Assembly (NCBI RefSeq): GCF_965363235.1
Contig: NC_134851.1
Coordinates: forward strand, 26,962,847-27,026,846
Length of the DNA stretch: 64,000 nucleotides
Source of the DNA: Mytilus galloprovincialis
Taxonomy: Eukaryota; Mollusca; Bivalvia; Mytilida; Mytilidae
Direction: 5' to 3'
Position numbers and translations under genes: made by a program. The notes under the pieces are model-generated. The model did not search any database, was not told the DNA's origin, and saw only the letters and a list, made by a program, of their open reading frames with translations. Positions 13,701 to 24,140 of the stretch are shown piece by piece (position 1 is the stretch's first letter; every line of letters starts with the position of its first letter).

Positions 13701-14440
13701 GCTGTGGCACGGGCTGAAATATTGTGAGGAATACTTACCTGTTCATGATATAGTTGTGAGTTGACTACCTGTGACAGGGGCTTACATATTGTGAGGATTA
13801 CTTACCTGTTTATGAGATAGTTTTGACTTGACTAGTTGTGGCACAAGCTGACATATTTTGTGGAAATATACTTACCTGTTTATGATATACCTGTGACTTG
13901 TTTAGCTGTGGTACATGCTGACCTATTGTGAGGAATACTTACCTGTTTATGAGATACCTGTGACTTGACTAGCTGTGGCACAGGCTGACAGATTGTGAGG
14001 AATTCTACCTGTTTATGAGATACCTGTGACGTGACTAGCTGTTGCACGGGCTGACTTATTGTGAGGAATACTTACCTTATGAGATAGTTGTTACTTGACT
14101 AGCTGTGGCACGGGCTAACATATTGGGAGGAATTATACTTACCTGTTGATGAGATACCTGTGACTTGACTAGCTGTGGCAAGGGCTGACATGGTGTGAGG
14201 AATACTTACCTGTTGACGATATACCTGTGACTTGACTAACTGTTGCACTGCCTGACATATTGTGAGATATACTTCCCTGTTTATATATGAGATAGTTGTG
14301 ACTTGACTAGCTGTGGCACAGTCTGACATATTGTGAGGAATTATACTTTCATGTTTATGAAATAGTTGGGACTTGACTAGCTGTGGCACGGGCTGACATA
14401 TTGTGAGGAATCATACTTACCTGTTTATGATATAGTTGTG

Positions 14441-14600
14441 ACTTGACTGCTAATATCACAATCTGACAGATAATGGAACACTCGTATTCGCTTTAAGATA
14501 TTTGTGACTGTACTTGCTTAGGCACGAGCTACCATATAATGGATAAACCCTACTCGTTAGTGACATAGTTGTGACTGGTGCAAAATAATGACAACTAGTA
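14441..14600. repeat. Decayed right edge of the satellite
   Basis: Two or three strongly diverged units can still be traced by TTGTGACTTGACTGC, TTTGTGACTGTACTTG, GGCACGAGCT and GACATAGTTGTGACT. Divergence at the edge with homogeneity in the centre is the usual pattern of a satellite kept uniform by unequal exchange. Confidence 0.65.
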
Positions 14601-14762
14601 TCGGGCAGTGGAACGACAGGGGAACTGTTTAAGTATTAATCCCATCATAATAATGAAAAATCGAATCATATTAGATAAAACCCTCATCATAATAGAGTAA
14701 AACCTTATCATAATAAAGGATACTTAAATGCTTAATTTATATGAATACAATAATAATTTCAT
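14601..14762. other. Short AT-rich spacer
   Basis: It contains three loose copies of a CATAATAATGAAAA/CATAATAAAGG pattern. Nothing else is recognised. Confidence 0.35.
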
Positions 14763-15383
14763 TTTGTTTGCGGGCCAATATCAATTATGACTAGATTCGG
14801 CAATTTCCGTTAAATTCACGAAGTTAACTGAATCTATACCACCAACATCACACACATCAATAATCAACATCACCATCACTGATCATCACCTTCATAACCG
14901 AAACACGTATATAATGTTGTGACCAGTTATAGATATTGGAACGCCATGACTGCCTTATGTTAATGATCAACATTATATACAGTGCTCACAACATTACATG
15001 CAGTGCTCACAACATTATATGCAGTGCTCACAACATTATATTCAGTGCTCAAAACATTATAATGCAGTGCTCACAACATTATATGAAGTGCTCACAACAT
15101 TATATGAAGTGCTCACAGCATTATACGCAGTGGTCCAAACATAATATGCAGTGTTCACAACATTATATGAAGTGCTCACGACATTATATTAAGTGCTCAC
15201 AACGTTATATGAATTGCTCACAACATTATATGCAGTGTTCATAACATTATACGTTTTTTGTTAATGAAGGTGATGATCGGTGATGGATGATGAGATTGAT
15301 GTATGATGAGATGATTAGGTAAAATTCGGGTTTTTTTAGCGGAAAATTACTGAATCCGTTATTGGTAATGCCCATCAAACAAA
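14763..15383. mobile_element. Inverted-repeat element with a 21-bp minisatellite core
   Basis: The left end (TTTGTTTGCGGGCCAATATC, then TCAGCAATTTCCG-like, CATCACCATCACTGATCATC and ACCTTCAT) is repeated in reverse at the right end (AATGAAGGTGATGATCGGTG, then GGAAAATTACTGAATCCGTT and GCCCATCAAACAAA). The ends thus form inverted repeats of about 140 bp with gaps. Between them, about 12 copies of a 21-bp unit (AGTGCTCACAACATTATATG) occupy 14976-15250, preceded by a conserved non-repeated block (GCCATGACTGCCTTATGTTA). There is no transposase, so it is non-autonomous. A 102-codon frame across the core is a product of the repeat. Confidence 0.8.
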
Positions 15384-15907
15384 TTTAAACAGTTATTAAA
15401 GTCATCTTATCATTAAGGCAGTATACAATATTTAAAACTGATTAAAATAAGGAAATTAAGAAGTATGATCAATTTACCACAATTTTATTCCACACCAGGG
15501 CAATTTAAACTTATTTTGATTATCATTTTCATCATATTCACAAGTTAATATGTATATATTTTAAGTTTTGAATAGATTGCTTCGCCGAACGCAGCTGGAT
15601 ACGACCACAGAGTTCCAACCCTGAACCGTTGTGACAAAAAGTGACACACTATTTACTATAATTTGAATTGATACTTATTTTTTTGGTTTTGCACTTCGCT
15701 GTTGCGAATTGCCCCACCCCCTCCAAAAATTAAAAAAACAAAAACCTTTGTTTGTTGATTTTGTGCAATACACTATGCTGTTGTATATTGCTGTTGCATA
15801 TTGACCCCAACCCGAAAAAGAAAAGAAAAATGTATCCCCCACTTTTTTGCAAATTTTTTTTTTAATTTCTGAAATCTGGTATGAGAAAAAAAAAATCTTA
15901 AAGCCCT
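15384..15907. other. Spacer with low-complexity tracts
   Basis: The sequence near 15690-15830 repeats the theme GCTGTTGCGAATTGCCCCA / GCTGTTGCATATTGACCCC, so it may be part of an unlabelled repeat. There is no gene. Confidence 0.4.
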
Positions 15908-17314
15908 AGTCGCACTAGACCACGATCGCACCATGCTCACCGCGAACTAAAATAAATTGAGATCGTAGTGAGGTCGCGGAATGAGCGGCATGAAAATGTT
16001 AAGGTTCGTTGCTTTCACGATGCTACTACGTCCTCATTACGCTTCTACAACGATCCCGCTACGATTATATCACGTTCTCACCGCGCTTATTCTGCGACCT
16101 TATTACGCTTATCTTGATGGTTCTCACTACGACCATACCACGAGTTATCCGATTGCAACACGATCTTCAATCTACTGTGATTAAAGCACGTTCTTACCAC
16201 GATTATACTTCGTTCATATACCGATATGTTTACGCTCTCAGCAATAACGTCAACATCGTGTTCCATATCAGTATAGTTCACTTCCTCCTATTTTTGATTA
16301 AAACGTAGGTTTCTCGAAAACAATAGTCATGCCACCAACATCTACTAGAACACGTGGGCGTGGTGGTAGGTGTTGATGGAGAGGCAGAAGGCGCTCTTAT
16401 AGAAACGAATCATGACCAAGTAGAGATGTCGGATCGACCAATCCAACCTAAATTACAACCTATTGCTGATCCATAAAGCTGAAATGACGCTATTTTAGTG
16501 AACGATAGCAGAGATGACACATATGTGTCAATAGATAAAGGAGGATGTGGTATGAGCGCCAATGAGACAACTCTCCATCCAAGAAACAATTTTTAAAAGT
16601 AAACTATTATATGCCAAGGTATGGACTTCAACACGGAGCATTGGCACACACCGAACAGCAAGCTATAAAATGCCCCTAAAATTACTAGTGTTAAACCATT
16701 CAAACGGGAAAACCAGCGGTCAAATCTATATGAAAACGAGAAGCATGGTTGAGCCGTTAGATAAAATGGACCAGAAGTCCCAATTACATACAGACAAACA
16801 AAACATGGATAGATTTAATATATTTTACGTGAAAATGACAATGAGAATGATGGTCGTAGTATGAACGTAGTCTGGTCGTAAGAAGAGCGTTACGAGGACG
16901 GCAAGGGCGTGCTATAATCGTACTATGGTCGTGAACAGCGTGGTATAGTCGTAGTGGAAGCGTAGTTGGGTCGCGGTGAGAACGTAATAGTCGTATTGAG
17001 GTCGTAATAACGTCGCAATGAGATCGTAGCGCAGTTTCTCCGAATAAAATCACGCTTTCTCTACGCTTTCGCTACGATAGTACAGCGACCTTTGCGATCT
17101 TACTACGATATTGGTGCGCTCTCACTACGCTTCAACTACGACCTGATTTCTTCACTACCGCACCACGATTGTTTTGAACATGTTCAAAGTTGGCCATGCT
17201 CATCACGATCGACGACTGTGATACGACCTGTCTGCGATCTACACGATCGTACTACGATCATCAAAATTTGCATTTTTTTCACAGATCGTAGTGCGATCGT
17301 GGCCTAGTGGGACT
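15908..17314. mobile_element. 1.4-kb inverted-repeat element with TACGATCG-rich body
   Basis: The left end AGTCGCACTAGACCACGATC and the right end, read in reverse, AGTCCCACTAGGCCACGATC are matching termini over about 24 bp (through GCAC). The body consists of degenerate short repeats of the type TACGACC/CTACGCTT on the left and GTCGTAGTA on the right, so the two halves can fold on each other. Local GC is higher than in the surroundings. A family B repeat is inserted in the middle. I could not fix a target duplication. There is no transposase. Open frames of up to 100 codons in the body follow the repeated 10-12-mers and are not genes. Confidence 0.75.
16541..16760 (+). repeat. Family B repeat nested in the preceding element
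   Basis: It begins GGATGTGGTATGAGCGCCAA, followed by GAGACAACTCTCCATCC, ACACGGAGCATTGGC, AACAGCAAGCTATAAAATGC and AAACGGGAAAACCAGCGGTC. It is the reverse complement of 35486-35680, so it inserted after the host element was in place. Confidence 0.8.
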
Positions 17315-17339
17315 GCGGTATTACACATAATTCTAAAGC

Positions 17340-17815
17340 AATGTAAGAGCGGTAATCAAACATGTTTGGATTACCTCAATATATTGGGATTGCCTTCCTT
17401 ACACTGGTTTTAAAATGTCTTAATTGGCCATTAACCAAGAAACCCTTGTGTCCCCTTTTTTTGCCTCTAATTCCCAAACGTTTTAAGCCATAACACCCTC
17501 CCCCCCCCCACTCGCCTTTCCAAGCAAATCATAACCATCCTTTTTGTGGTATGGAAACTTGTGGTATAATTTCAGAGAAATTTATACCCTTAAGGACTGG
17601 AAACTACAAAAATGTTTATCTGGACCACCTTTTTGGCCCCTAATTCCTAAAGAGTTGAGACCATAACCCCCAAATCAGTCCCTAACTTTCTTTAGTGGTT
17701 ATAAACATTGTGTTAAAGTTTAATAGATTTCTATTTACTTATACAAAAGTTATTATCCGAAAACAATCTGTCTTCGGCGACGCCGACGACGAAGACGACG
17801 TGATAGCAATATACG
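17340..17815. repeat. Diverged repeat of unknown class ending in GAAGACGACG
   Basis: The stretch has a poly-C run (17500-17509) and a duplicated theme (TTTTTGCCTCTAATTCCCAA at 17458 and TTTTTGGCCCCTAATTCCTA at 17630). It ends with a GC-rich CGGCGACGCCGACGACGAAG segment. I recognise this ending from bivalve repeats generally, but no second copy lies in the window. Confidence 0.45.
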
Positions 17816-17839
17816 ACATTTAAGTCATATGAAACGAGT

Positions 17840-18245
17840 GACCGGTGAAAAATAATGGTATTTCAATTCTTGAACCAATGCATACAAACATCATGAACTT
17901 AGTCTTTTGTGCACGATTTTGTCCTATTTTTGCTTAAATTTCGTATAATCGTCATTTTTTTTCAATCGCTCAGTGTTGCTGTGAAAATATGGCAGGGTAT
18001 TAAAGTTCGCGTTTTGAAGCCGAAGTTTAACGATTGTGACCTGTTGTCAACAATCAACAAAAAACATGGATATTGAGCACGTGTTTAACATGTACAATCA
18101 GATAATAGTTTATTTCAGGGACATCCATGCGTATTGCGGTCACCGGATGGTCACACTGAGGTCACCATGCATACGGAAAATATGTCGGGAAATTGTTTCC
18201 TGGAAGGAAGCAATTAAAATAAAGTATATTTTCTTCAGAAAAAAG
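17840..18245 (+). repeat. Conserved repeat, first copy (second, reverse, at 53095-53455)
   Basis: The two copies share TGCACGATTTT, GTTTTGAAGC, GAGCACGTGTTTAACATGTA, CAATCAG and the end GCTTCCAGGAAGCAATT (forward here: AATTGTTTCCTGGAAGGAAG). Both give the same translation over part of the copy (IEHVFNMYNQ at the N side, then FVYF or IVYF), which could mean an old coding origin, but the frames shift and stop elsewhere. I do not assign a function. The two copies lie 35 kb apart in opposite orientation. Confidence 0.7.
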
Positions 18246-18933
18246 TATATGTGCATAAGTTTTATAAAGAAAACTATCCTTTGAGTTATATACATTATTT
18301 TTTTTTTAACTTGAGGTTAAGTATGACTCTCAAACATATAGATTTATACACATATATAATTGAGAATTTCTGATAATTTAACTCTAAATAAATATCTTCA
18401 GATTACTCGGGACTGCAATTAAGATATGTTATGACCCAGTATTTTTTCAAGGAGAACCAAATATCTGTCAGAAGTATACTGTTCTTTGCTTTTTTTTTAA
18501 TTTTGTATTAATGTTGGTCAGCGATGTTATTCGAAATAGAATTTTACTTAAACATTTACGATTTTCAATCTTATTTCAAAAAGGCATAGCACAGCAATGT
18601 TTAGTGCAAAATAACTAGTTTGTGAATTTAAATCCTTTTAAGTATATAATTCGGACTATGCTATACATAAAAGTCAAATTAGTTTTGACAATTTTCCAAT
18701 TTTTACCCCGTGAATGATCCATATACAGGAGAAAGAAGCCCATCGTCAAAAGTAACGTTCGAGATAACGAAAAATATTCAGATATGAAATTTTCAACCTC
18801 TTACATTGATCCTGACATGGGATATGGAAAACAAAATGTTAGCAATAATAACAGAAATCCACAGACTTAACAAGCTTGTATGTGAGAAGAATTAGAACGC
18901 CAATAACAACAACGAGAAAAATTCATAGTAAAG
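18246..18933. other. AT-rich stretch, nothing recognised
   Basis: I can support neither a gene nor a repeat here. Confidence 0.4.
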
Positions 18934-19048
18934 CATAGTCCGAGATTACTCTGACGTCCAACGGCTGTTCTGCCAGACAAGCTGGGCCTTGGGACCCCAG
19001 CTTGTATGGCAAAACAGCCGTTGGACGTCAGCGTAATCTCGGACTATG
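18934..19048. mobile_element. Foldback element (115-bp near-perfect hairpin)
   Basis: The left arm CATAGTCCGAGATTACTCTG, then ACGTCCAACGGCTGTTCTGC, pairs with the right arm, which reads the same in reverse with very few mismatches. The loop is about 10 bp around GGGCCTTGGGACCCC. The flanks TAAAG and TAAAA may be an imperfect target duplication. Such compact, nearly perfect hairpins are typical of non-autonomous DNA transposons. An RNA from it would form a long double strand. Confidence 0.85.
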
Positions 19049-19455
19049 TAAAACAATACTAGTAGTTCTTCATTATTATAATTATATTACAATTATATAT
19101 TGAAATAATAACGAGTATCGGTTTTTTTTTTGTGCTTCTTTAACAAAATTTTTGTTAGGACCTTCAATTAAATCAAAGAAGTGCTCAGTAACATATAGCA
19201 TTCCTCTTTTAGTTACTATCATCTTGACCTTAACACAAATTTAAATCTTTTTTCAAGGTCCATTGTTATCAAAGAAGTGCGATCTTTAAGAAAGCATTTT
19301 TCTATGATTTGTAGTTGATTAGATTTTGTATCTTAATGTATCTTAACCAAAATTAACTTAGATCAAGATGACTCCATGGACAATCGTTACTATCCAATAA
19401 TAGTAAATCATTCTTTTTACTCACAGTTTGTTTCAATCTTTAGCTAAATGCAAAA
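19049..19455. other. AT-rich stretch with a short internal duplication
   Basis: AGGACCTTCAATTAAATCAAAGAAGTGCTC-like text around 19159 recurs loosely near 19256-19280 (AAGGTCCATTGTTATCAAAG, then AAGTGCGATC). Nothing else is seen. Confidence 0.35.
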
Positions 19456-20055
19456 CTTAGATACATGATTTTTTTTATTAGTTGTTAGTAGTGGTTTTGA
19501 ACTAGCTGTCAGTAACTACGAGTACTATCAGATCAGTACTTAGCGTCTTTTTGTTGTTGGGATATACAAGTACCCGACCACGTCCACTCTTTATTTTTGT
19601 TAGATGTTAGTATTTATATTTGTATCTATATGTATCTGATGAGTTAAGTCTTTTCCAACTGATTTTCATAGTTCGTTCTTATGTTATGTTGTTCTGTTAC
19701 ACAACTGTCCCAGCTGGTTAGAGGGAGGTTGGGATCCCGTTAACATGTTAAAACTCACCACATTCTGTATATATGTGTCTGTCCCAAGTCAGTCAGGAGG
19801 AGCCTGTATTTCAGTGGTTGCCGTTTGTTAATGTATTACATGTTCGTTTTTCGTTCGTTTTTGAACATAAATTAGGCAGTTAGTTTTATCGTTTGGAATG
19901 TTTTACGTTTATCATTTCAGGGCCTTCTATAGCTGACTATGCGGTATGGGCTTTGCTCATTGTTGAAGGCCGTACTGTGGCCTTTAGTTGTTAATTTCTG
20001 TGTCATTTGGTCTCTTGTGGAAAGTTGTTTCATTGGCAAGCATACCACTTTTTTC
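19456..20055 (+). repeat. Interspersed repeat, family A, near full length
   Basis: The block order is TACATGATTTTTTTTATTAG, TTGAACTAGCTGTCAGTAAC, ACAAGTACCCGACCACGTCC, GTTCGTTCTTATGTTATGTT, GGATCCCGTTAACATGTT, TGTCCCAAGTCAG, GCGGTATGGGCTTTGCTCAT and TTGGCAAGCATACCAC. The same order occurs at 62338-62912 and, truncated, at 43235-43715. No open frame spans it. The class is unknown to me. Its 5' ends vary in position between copies while the 3' end is shared, which fits a retroposed element. Confidence 0.85.
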
Positions 20056-20084
20056 ATATATTAACCGTGCAGACCGACGAACAA

Positions 20085-20485
20085 ACGTAGTAAATGAAGG
20101 CAACAGTAGTATACCGCTGTTCAAAATTCATAAATCGACAGAGAAAAAAAAACAAATCCTGGTTACAAACTTAAACTGAAGGAAACGTATCAAATATAAG
20201 AGAACTACGATGCAACAGAGACACAACACCGAAACGTAACACACAGAGAAACGAACTATAATATAGCAATGGCCATTTTCCTGACTTGGTACAGGGCATT
20301 TCATGAAAAAATGGTGGACTGAACCTGGTTTTGTGGCATGCCAAACCTCCCGCTTTAATTGCAGTGCTAATTATAACATTAAAATCACAACATTACACGA
20401 CAGGGTTACAATAAATAAACAGAGAAATGGGAGAATATATACGACAGAGAAACAAACGAATAATAGCCATCCAAAGGTTACAGGT
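20085..20485 (+). repeat. Interspersed repeat, family I copy
   Basis: It contains AACAGTAGTATACCGCTGTT, CAGAGAAACGAACTATAA and TTCCTGACTTGGTACAGG, followed by TGGTGGACTGAACCTGGTTT and ACCTCCCGC. The TTCCTGACTTGGTACAGGCA part recurs at 43020 with the following GGATTAAACCTGTTTTTATA. It is non-coding. Confidence 0.65.
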
Positions 20486-21232
20486 TAAAACATATTTTTA
20501 TACACCAGTAAACGTTTTATTCACCCCCACAAACTCAGTTTTCATAAGAGATGATAACTATAAATGAAAATGTTAAACTGGGTCTTGAAAGGGTAAATTT
20601 TTCTGATGAAAGTTTATATCTCTATATAAGACTGCTGGTAATATTTAGAAGACAAACTGCTTGGCGTGCTAAAAAGCTTCTAAACAAATTATAATAATTG
20701 ATGTAAAGTTGTGTTTAACACCTACAATGAAATGCTTTAAACTGCATTTTCCATATCTGTAAGATACTTATTCATGTAAAATTGCCAAATTCTGAAAATC
20801 GAAGCCAATAATGACTCTATCATAACATATATAAGCTAGCGTAATATGTCACTAAGTTGTTATAGTTGTTAAGTTGTTTATTTAAAAGGTAATTAAGCTT
20901 TTTAAAACTGAGTACAGACTATAAAGTGGCACCTTGCTAAAGTTCTTCAGTAGGAAATGAAATCTTGGCATATATCATACAAATTTTCCTTCGATATTTC
21001 ACTAAAAATTTCATTATTTAACTTACATTATGTCATGCGTATTTCTTACGACGAACATAACTAGTTCATTCATTCACCTCTTAGTTTCATCTTTTCCTCA
21101 GAATGAACTTCCAATAAATTAATAAAATTATATCTGTCCTATTGCAGACAATAGCAGGCGTTATTTTTTTCAGATATAGTTTTCAATCGAATTACCTTGA
21201 TAACATGACTTCAACAACTGTTTCAATTTGTT
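20486..21232. other. AT-rich stretch, nothing recognised
   Basis: I see no coding signal, no repeat pairing and no RNA gene. Confidence 0.4.
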
Positions 21233-21640
21233 TGGGGGGCACTATCAATTATGACTGTATTCAGTAATTTCTGAAGAAAAAAACCCCGAAGTTTACCGAA
21301 TCATCTCATCATACATCAATCTCATCATACACATGTACATCAATTTGAAACATCATCATCACCATCACCGATCATCACCTTCATCAACAAAAAACGTATA
21401 ATGTTGTGAACACTGCATATAATGTTTGGACCACTGTGTATAATGTTGTTAAAACTTCATATAATGTTGTGAGAACTTCATATAATGTTGTGAGCACTGC
21501 ATATTATGCTGTGAGCACTACACATAATGTTGTGAGCACTGCATATAATGTCGTGGGCACTGCATATAATGCTGATCATTAAAATAAGGTAGTCATGGCG
21601 TTCCATAATATGGTAGATATTGACCCAGAAAGTCGATATA
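21233..21640. mobile_element. Second copy of the minisatellite-core element, right end missing
   Basis: It starts with TTGGGGGGCACTATCAATTA, CAGTAATTTC and CATCTCATCATACATCAATC, then CACCGATCATCACCTTCATC and an array of about nine 21-bp units (CATATAATGTTGTGAGCACT) at 21395-21575. It ends in GATCATTAAAATAAGG and CATGGCGTTCC. In orientation it is the reverse of 14763-15383. The opposite inverted repeat is not found after the core, so the copy is truncated. Confidence 0.75.
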
Positions 21641-22540
21641 TATGATTTAATCTGCACAGATCGGGTAATGCTTATTAATCAAAGCGACGTCAGAGTTCGA
21701 GTTAAAAGGTCACCGATACATGCAGAGAATATTATATGGACCGATTTGTTTGGCCAATAACTGTTTTAACACATGACACGATCAATTTACGTGATTTTTT
21801 TGGAAATATCAATTCACGGCTCCAAGGAAAGTTTCTTGTAGAGTAAAGAAAGGGGAAAATAGGCCTAATAAGTAGTAAAAGGTTGGTAAGTTTTAATTTA
21901 TTAACTTTTTTCATATTTAAGTTTCTTCTTATGAAGATGAACCGAGGAAGATGCTAGTACCTCAATTTAGAATTGTTAAATAAACATACCCAAAATGATT
22001 TTCTTTCCAATCTTTTACTTCTCTCCTATTCCCACCGGTCCCCCCCCCCCCCCCAAAAAAAAATATTTAGTTTGTCTACTGTATCAACTTTTGAAGACAT
22101 GTCCGTCTTATTTAAACAAAGTCTGATGAATCTTTAGCTTATCCTCCTGTTGTGTCACAAACTTAAATATGACCGTCAATAAATTCGATCCGAAAAAATA
22201 GATAATAACTTTATATAAATAAATATTCAAAAAGTCTGCAGGTTTCGGTTTTTTTTTTTTGGAAAAGGGGGGGGGGGCGAATAGGTCGTCCACACTTGGA
22301 TTTGACAACGCATCGTGTTTTAGCATACAATCGTCAAACTTGTTTTATGCCTCGCTAAACTCGGTGATATTTTTCTCATTTCATAGAATAACACCCTTTT
22401 TAAGCTAAAGGAAACGCCCCTAAAGGTATTAATGCATTTGAACTGTGCATTATATATGAGGAAGTTAATGCACACATAAGCTGTGGGCTATTCATATTAT
22501 AGCACAGTAAAAACAAAGGGATTTTATCTATGTCATGTGT
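21641..22540. other. AT-rich stretch with homopolymer tracts
   Basis: A poly-C run at 22041-22055 and a poly-T/poly-G tract near 22251-22277 stand out. Short open frames here have no recognisable product. Confidence 0.4.
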
Positions 22541-22780
22541 TAACTGCATAAGATGTTCCAACAACTGCATAATGTTGTGACCACTTCATATAATGTTTCA
22601 ACCATTACATATAAAGTTCCGATAACTGCATATAGTGTTGTGACCACTCCATATAATGTTGTGACCACTGCATATATAAAGTTATGACCACTTCATATAA
22701 TGCTGGCACGGCTGCATATAATATTGTGGCCAATGCATATACGATGATCATCAACATAAGGCAGTCATTGCGTTCCGTAA
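22541..22780. repeat. Third copy of the 21-bp minisatellite core
   Basis: About nine diverged units of TTGTGACCACTTCATATAAT are followed by the same unique block as in the other copies (GATCATCAACATAAGGCAGT, CATTGCGTTCCG). Neither terminal inverted repeat is seen, so only the core and its flank remain. Confidence 0.75.
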
Positions 22781-23715
22781 ATTTACATTAAATTGTAGCA
22801 AATAACTTACCACAACTAGAATAATGCTTAAACTTGTCAACTATTCATTCTGAGACCGTCAATGCAGTGTATTCCGTCCATCACAATATAAAATCCTTAG
22901 GAGATGTGTAGGTATGACGATGTAACCCATATTAAATAAAAGAAAATTATTTAAATACTTTGGTTATTGTAATATCTATATACGAGAGGCTTTGTGTCAG
23001 TTGACATGTAATACGTACATTCACATAAAACATTACAATCTATTGAAAAGAAAATGAATTTGTTTTAAACACGCTTACATTAAGTCAAAACTTGTCACTT
23101 ATCAAAAAAAAAAAACACGAGAAGGCTCTATTTTGTATAATGAGATCATATCAACACAGGGAGACATTTTATTCACAAAATTAAAAAAAAAAATGTTTTG
23201 CTACTATTTTTCATGTACACTAAAATAACATTTGTTGTTTCGATATTTGATAAATATTCGTCTTACTAGTTTCAAGTTTGTATATAATTTAAAGCATTAT
23301 AATTCTCTTTGGATGTTGCAACTACATGTACAAATGACTTTTAATGAGATGGTTATTGTAAATGTGTCGATGCACTACGTTTCCACATATCAAATGCATG
23401 GTATTTTTCCCACTTCTATATCTTAAGTGTTGTTTATTCCAGTAAAATAGATAATTGGGGTAGGATAAAAATTAGTATAATAAAAGAATAGTTGATTTTT
23501 GATTTCAGTTGATACAATGATAATTTTTATATCAACCCGAGAAATATGAAATTCACCCTCGGTCTTTGGCCTCCGTGAGACTTCTTTATCTGTGGTTGTT
23601 AAATAATCGTATCGCCTCATCAAAGGAAATAATTGTATATTAACTATACTATATATAAAAATATTAATTTTCGCGAATCATTTAGGTCAAGGAAATTCAA
23701 AAATATGGCATCAGT
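22781..23715. other. AT-rich stretch, nothing recognised
   Basis: Open frames of 64-66 codons occur on both strands near 23232-23623. Their composition is that of AT-rich noncoding DNA, and no splice pair frames them. Confidence 0.4.
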
Positions 23716-24140
23716 AAGGAGAGTTGTACAAATAGTGTGAATACACAGAACCCCCATCCAATTCATCTTTTATTAGCTAAAATAATTCGTCATTTTCTAT
23801 TTTATATGTACTAACAATATTCCATTTTTCTATAGTTTCGATTAAAATGTGCCAAAATCTGAGTTATTGAAAATAGGTTGAATGCCCCAAATAAAGATTC
23901 AATAAACTTTCCCTGATTGGTTGAAGTACTGTGGCGTCGATGTAAAGCATAGCAAGCCTCGATGTAAAGCACACGCTTCACAAGAATAAGGAGAGTTTTA
24001 CAAATAATGTGAATACACAGACCCTCAATCCAATTTATGTATTGCTGAAAATAATCAAGTGTTCATCATTTTCTATTTTGATTCTGCTAACAACATTCAA
24101 TTTTTTCTATAATTCCGATTTAAATATGTGAAACCCCGCA
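23716..24140. repeat. Diverged direct duplication, offset 272 bp
   Basis: Segment 23716-23868 (AAGGAGAGTTGTACAAATAG, TGTGAATACACAGA, CATTTTCTATTTT, TTTTTCTATAGTTTCGATT) recurs at 23988-24135 with about one change in every five bases. Between them, GATGTAAAGCATAGCAAGCC contains its own small repeat, GATGTAAAGC. It is non-coding. Confidence 0.75.

Larger units (their letters stand above)
4627..14440. repeat. Satellite array, about 145 units of 67 bp, each with an ideal 5' splice-site motif
   Basis: The unit reads GAGGAATACTTACCTG, TTTATGATATACCTGTGAC, TTGACTAGCTGTGGCACGGG, CTGACATATTGT. Units differ by point changes and small indels (65-74 bp). On the minus strand most units contain CAG/GTAAGTATTCC, a textbook 5' splice site. 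Equivalently, the + strand carries ATACTTACCTG, identical to the first 11 nt of U1 snRNA. Common variants are ACTTACTTG, ACTTAACTG, ACTTCCCTG and ATTTACCTG. Minus-strand frames stay open for up to about 96 codons (repeats of ATASQVTGIS and LVKSQVYHKQV) because 67 is not a multiple of 3, but each frame meets a stop within three units, so I do not call it coding. Higher-order structure is annotated separately. Confidence 0.95.

Noticed and set aside
4627..14440. Minus-strand frames of 78-96 codons in the satellite
   Set aside because: They are the same 67-bp unit read in three successive frames. Each triple of units contains a stop, and codon patterns follow the DNA repeat.
14936..15244. 102-codon frame with repeated CSQHYM peptides
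   Set aside because: It is the translation of the 21-bp minisatellite.
15981..16308. Overlapping frames of 64-100 codons on both strands
   Set aside because: They follow the TACGACC-type 10-12-mer repeats of the inverted-repeat element.
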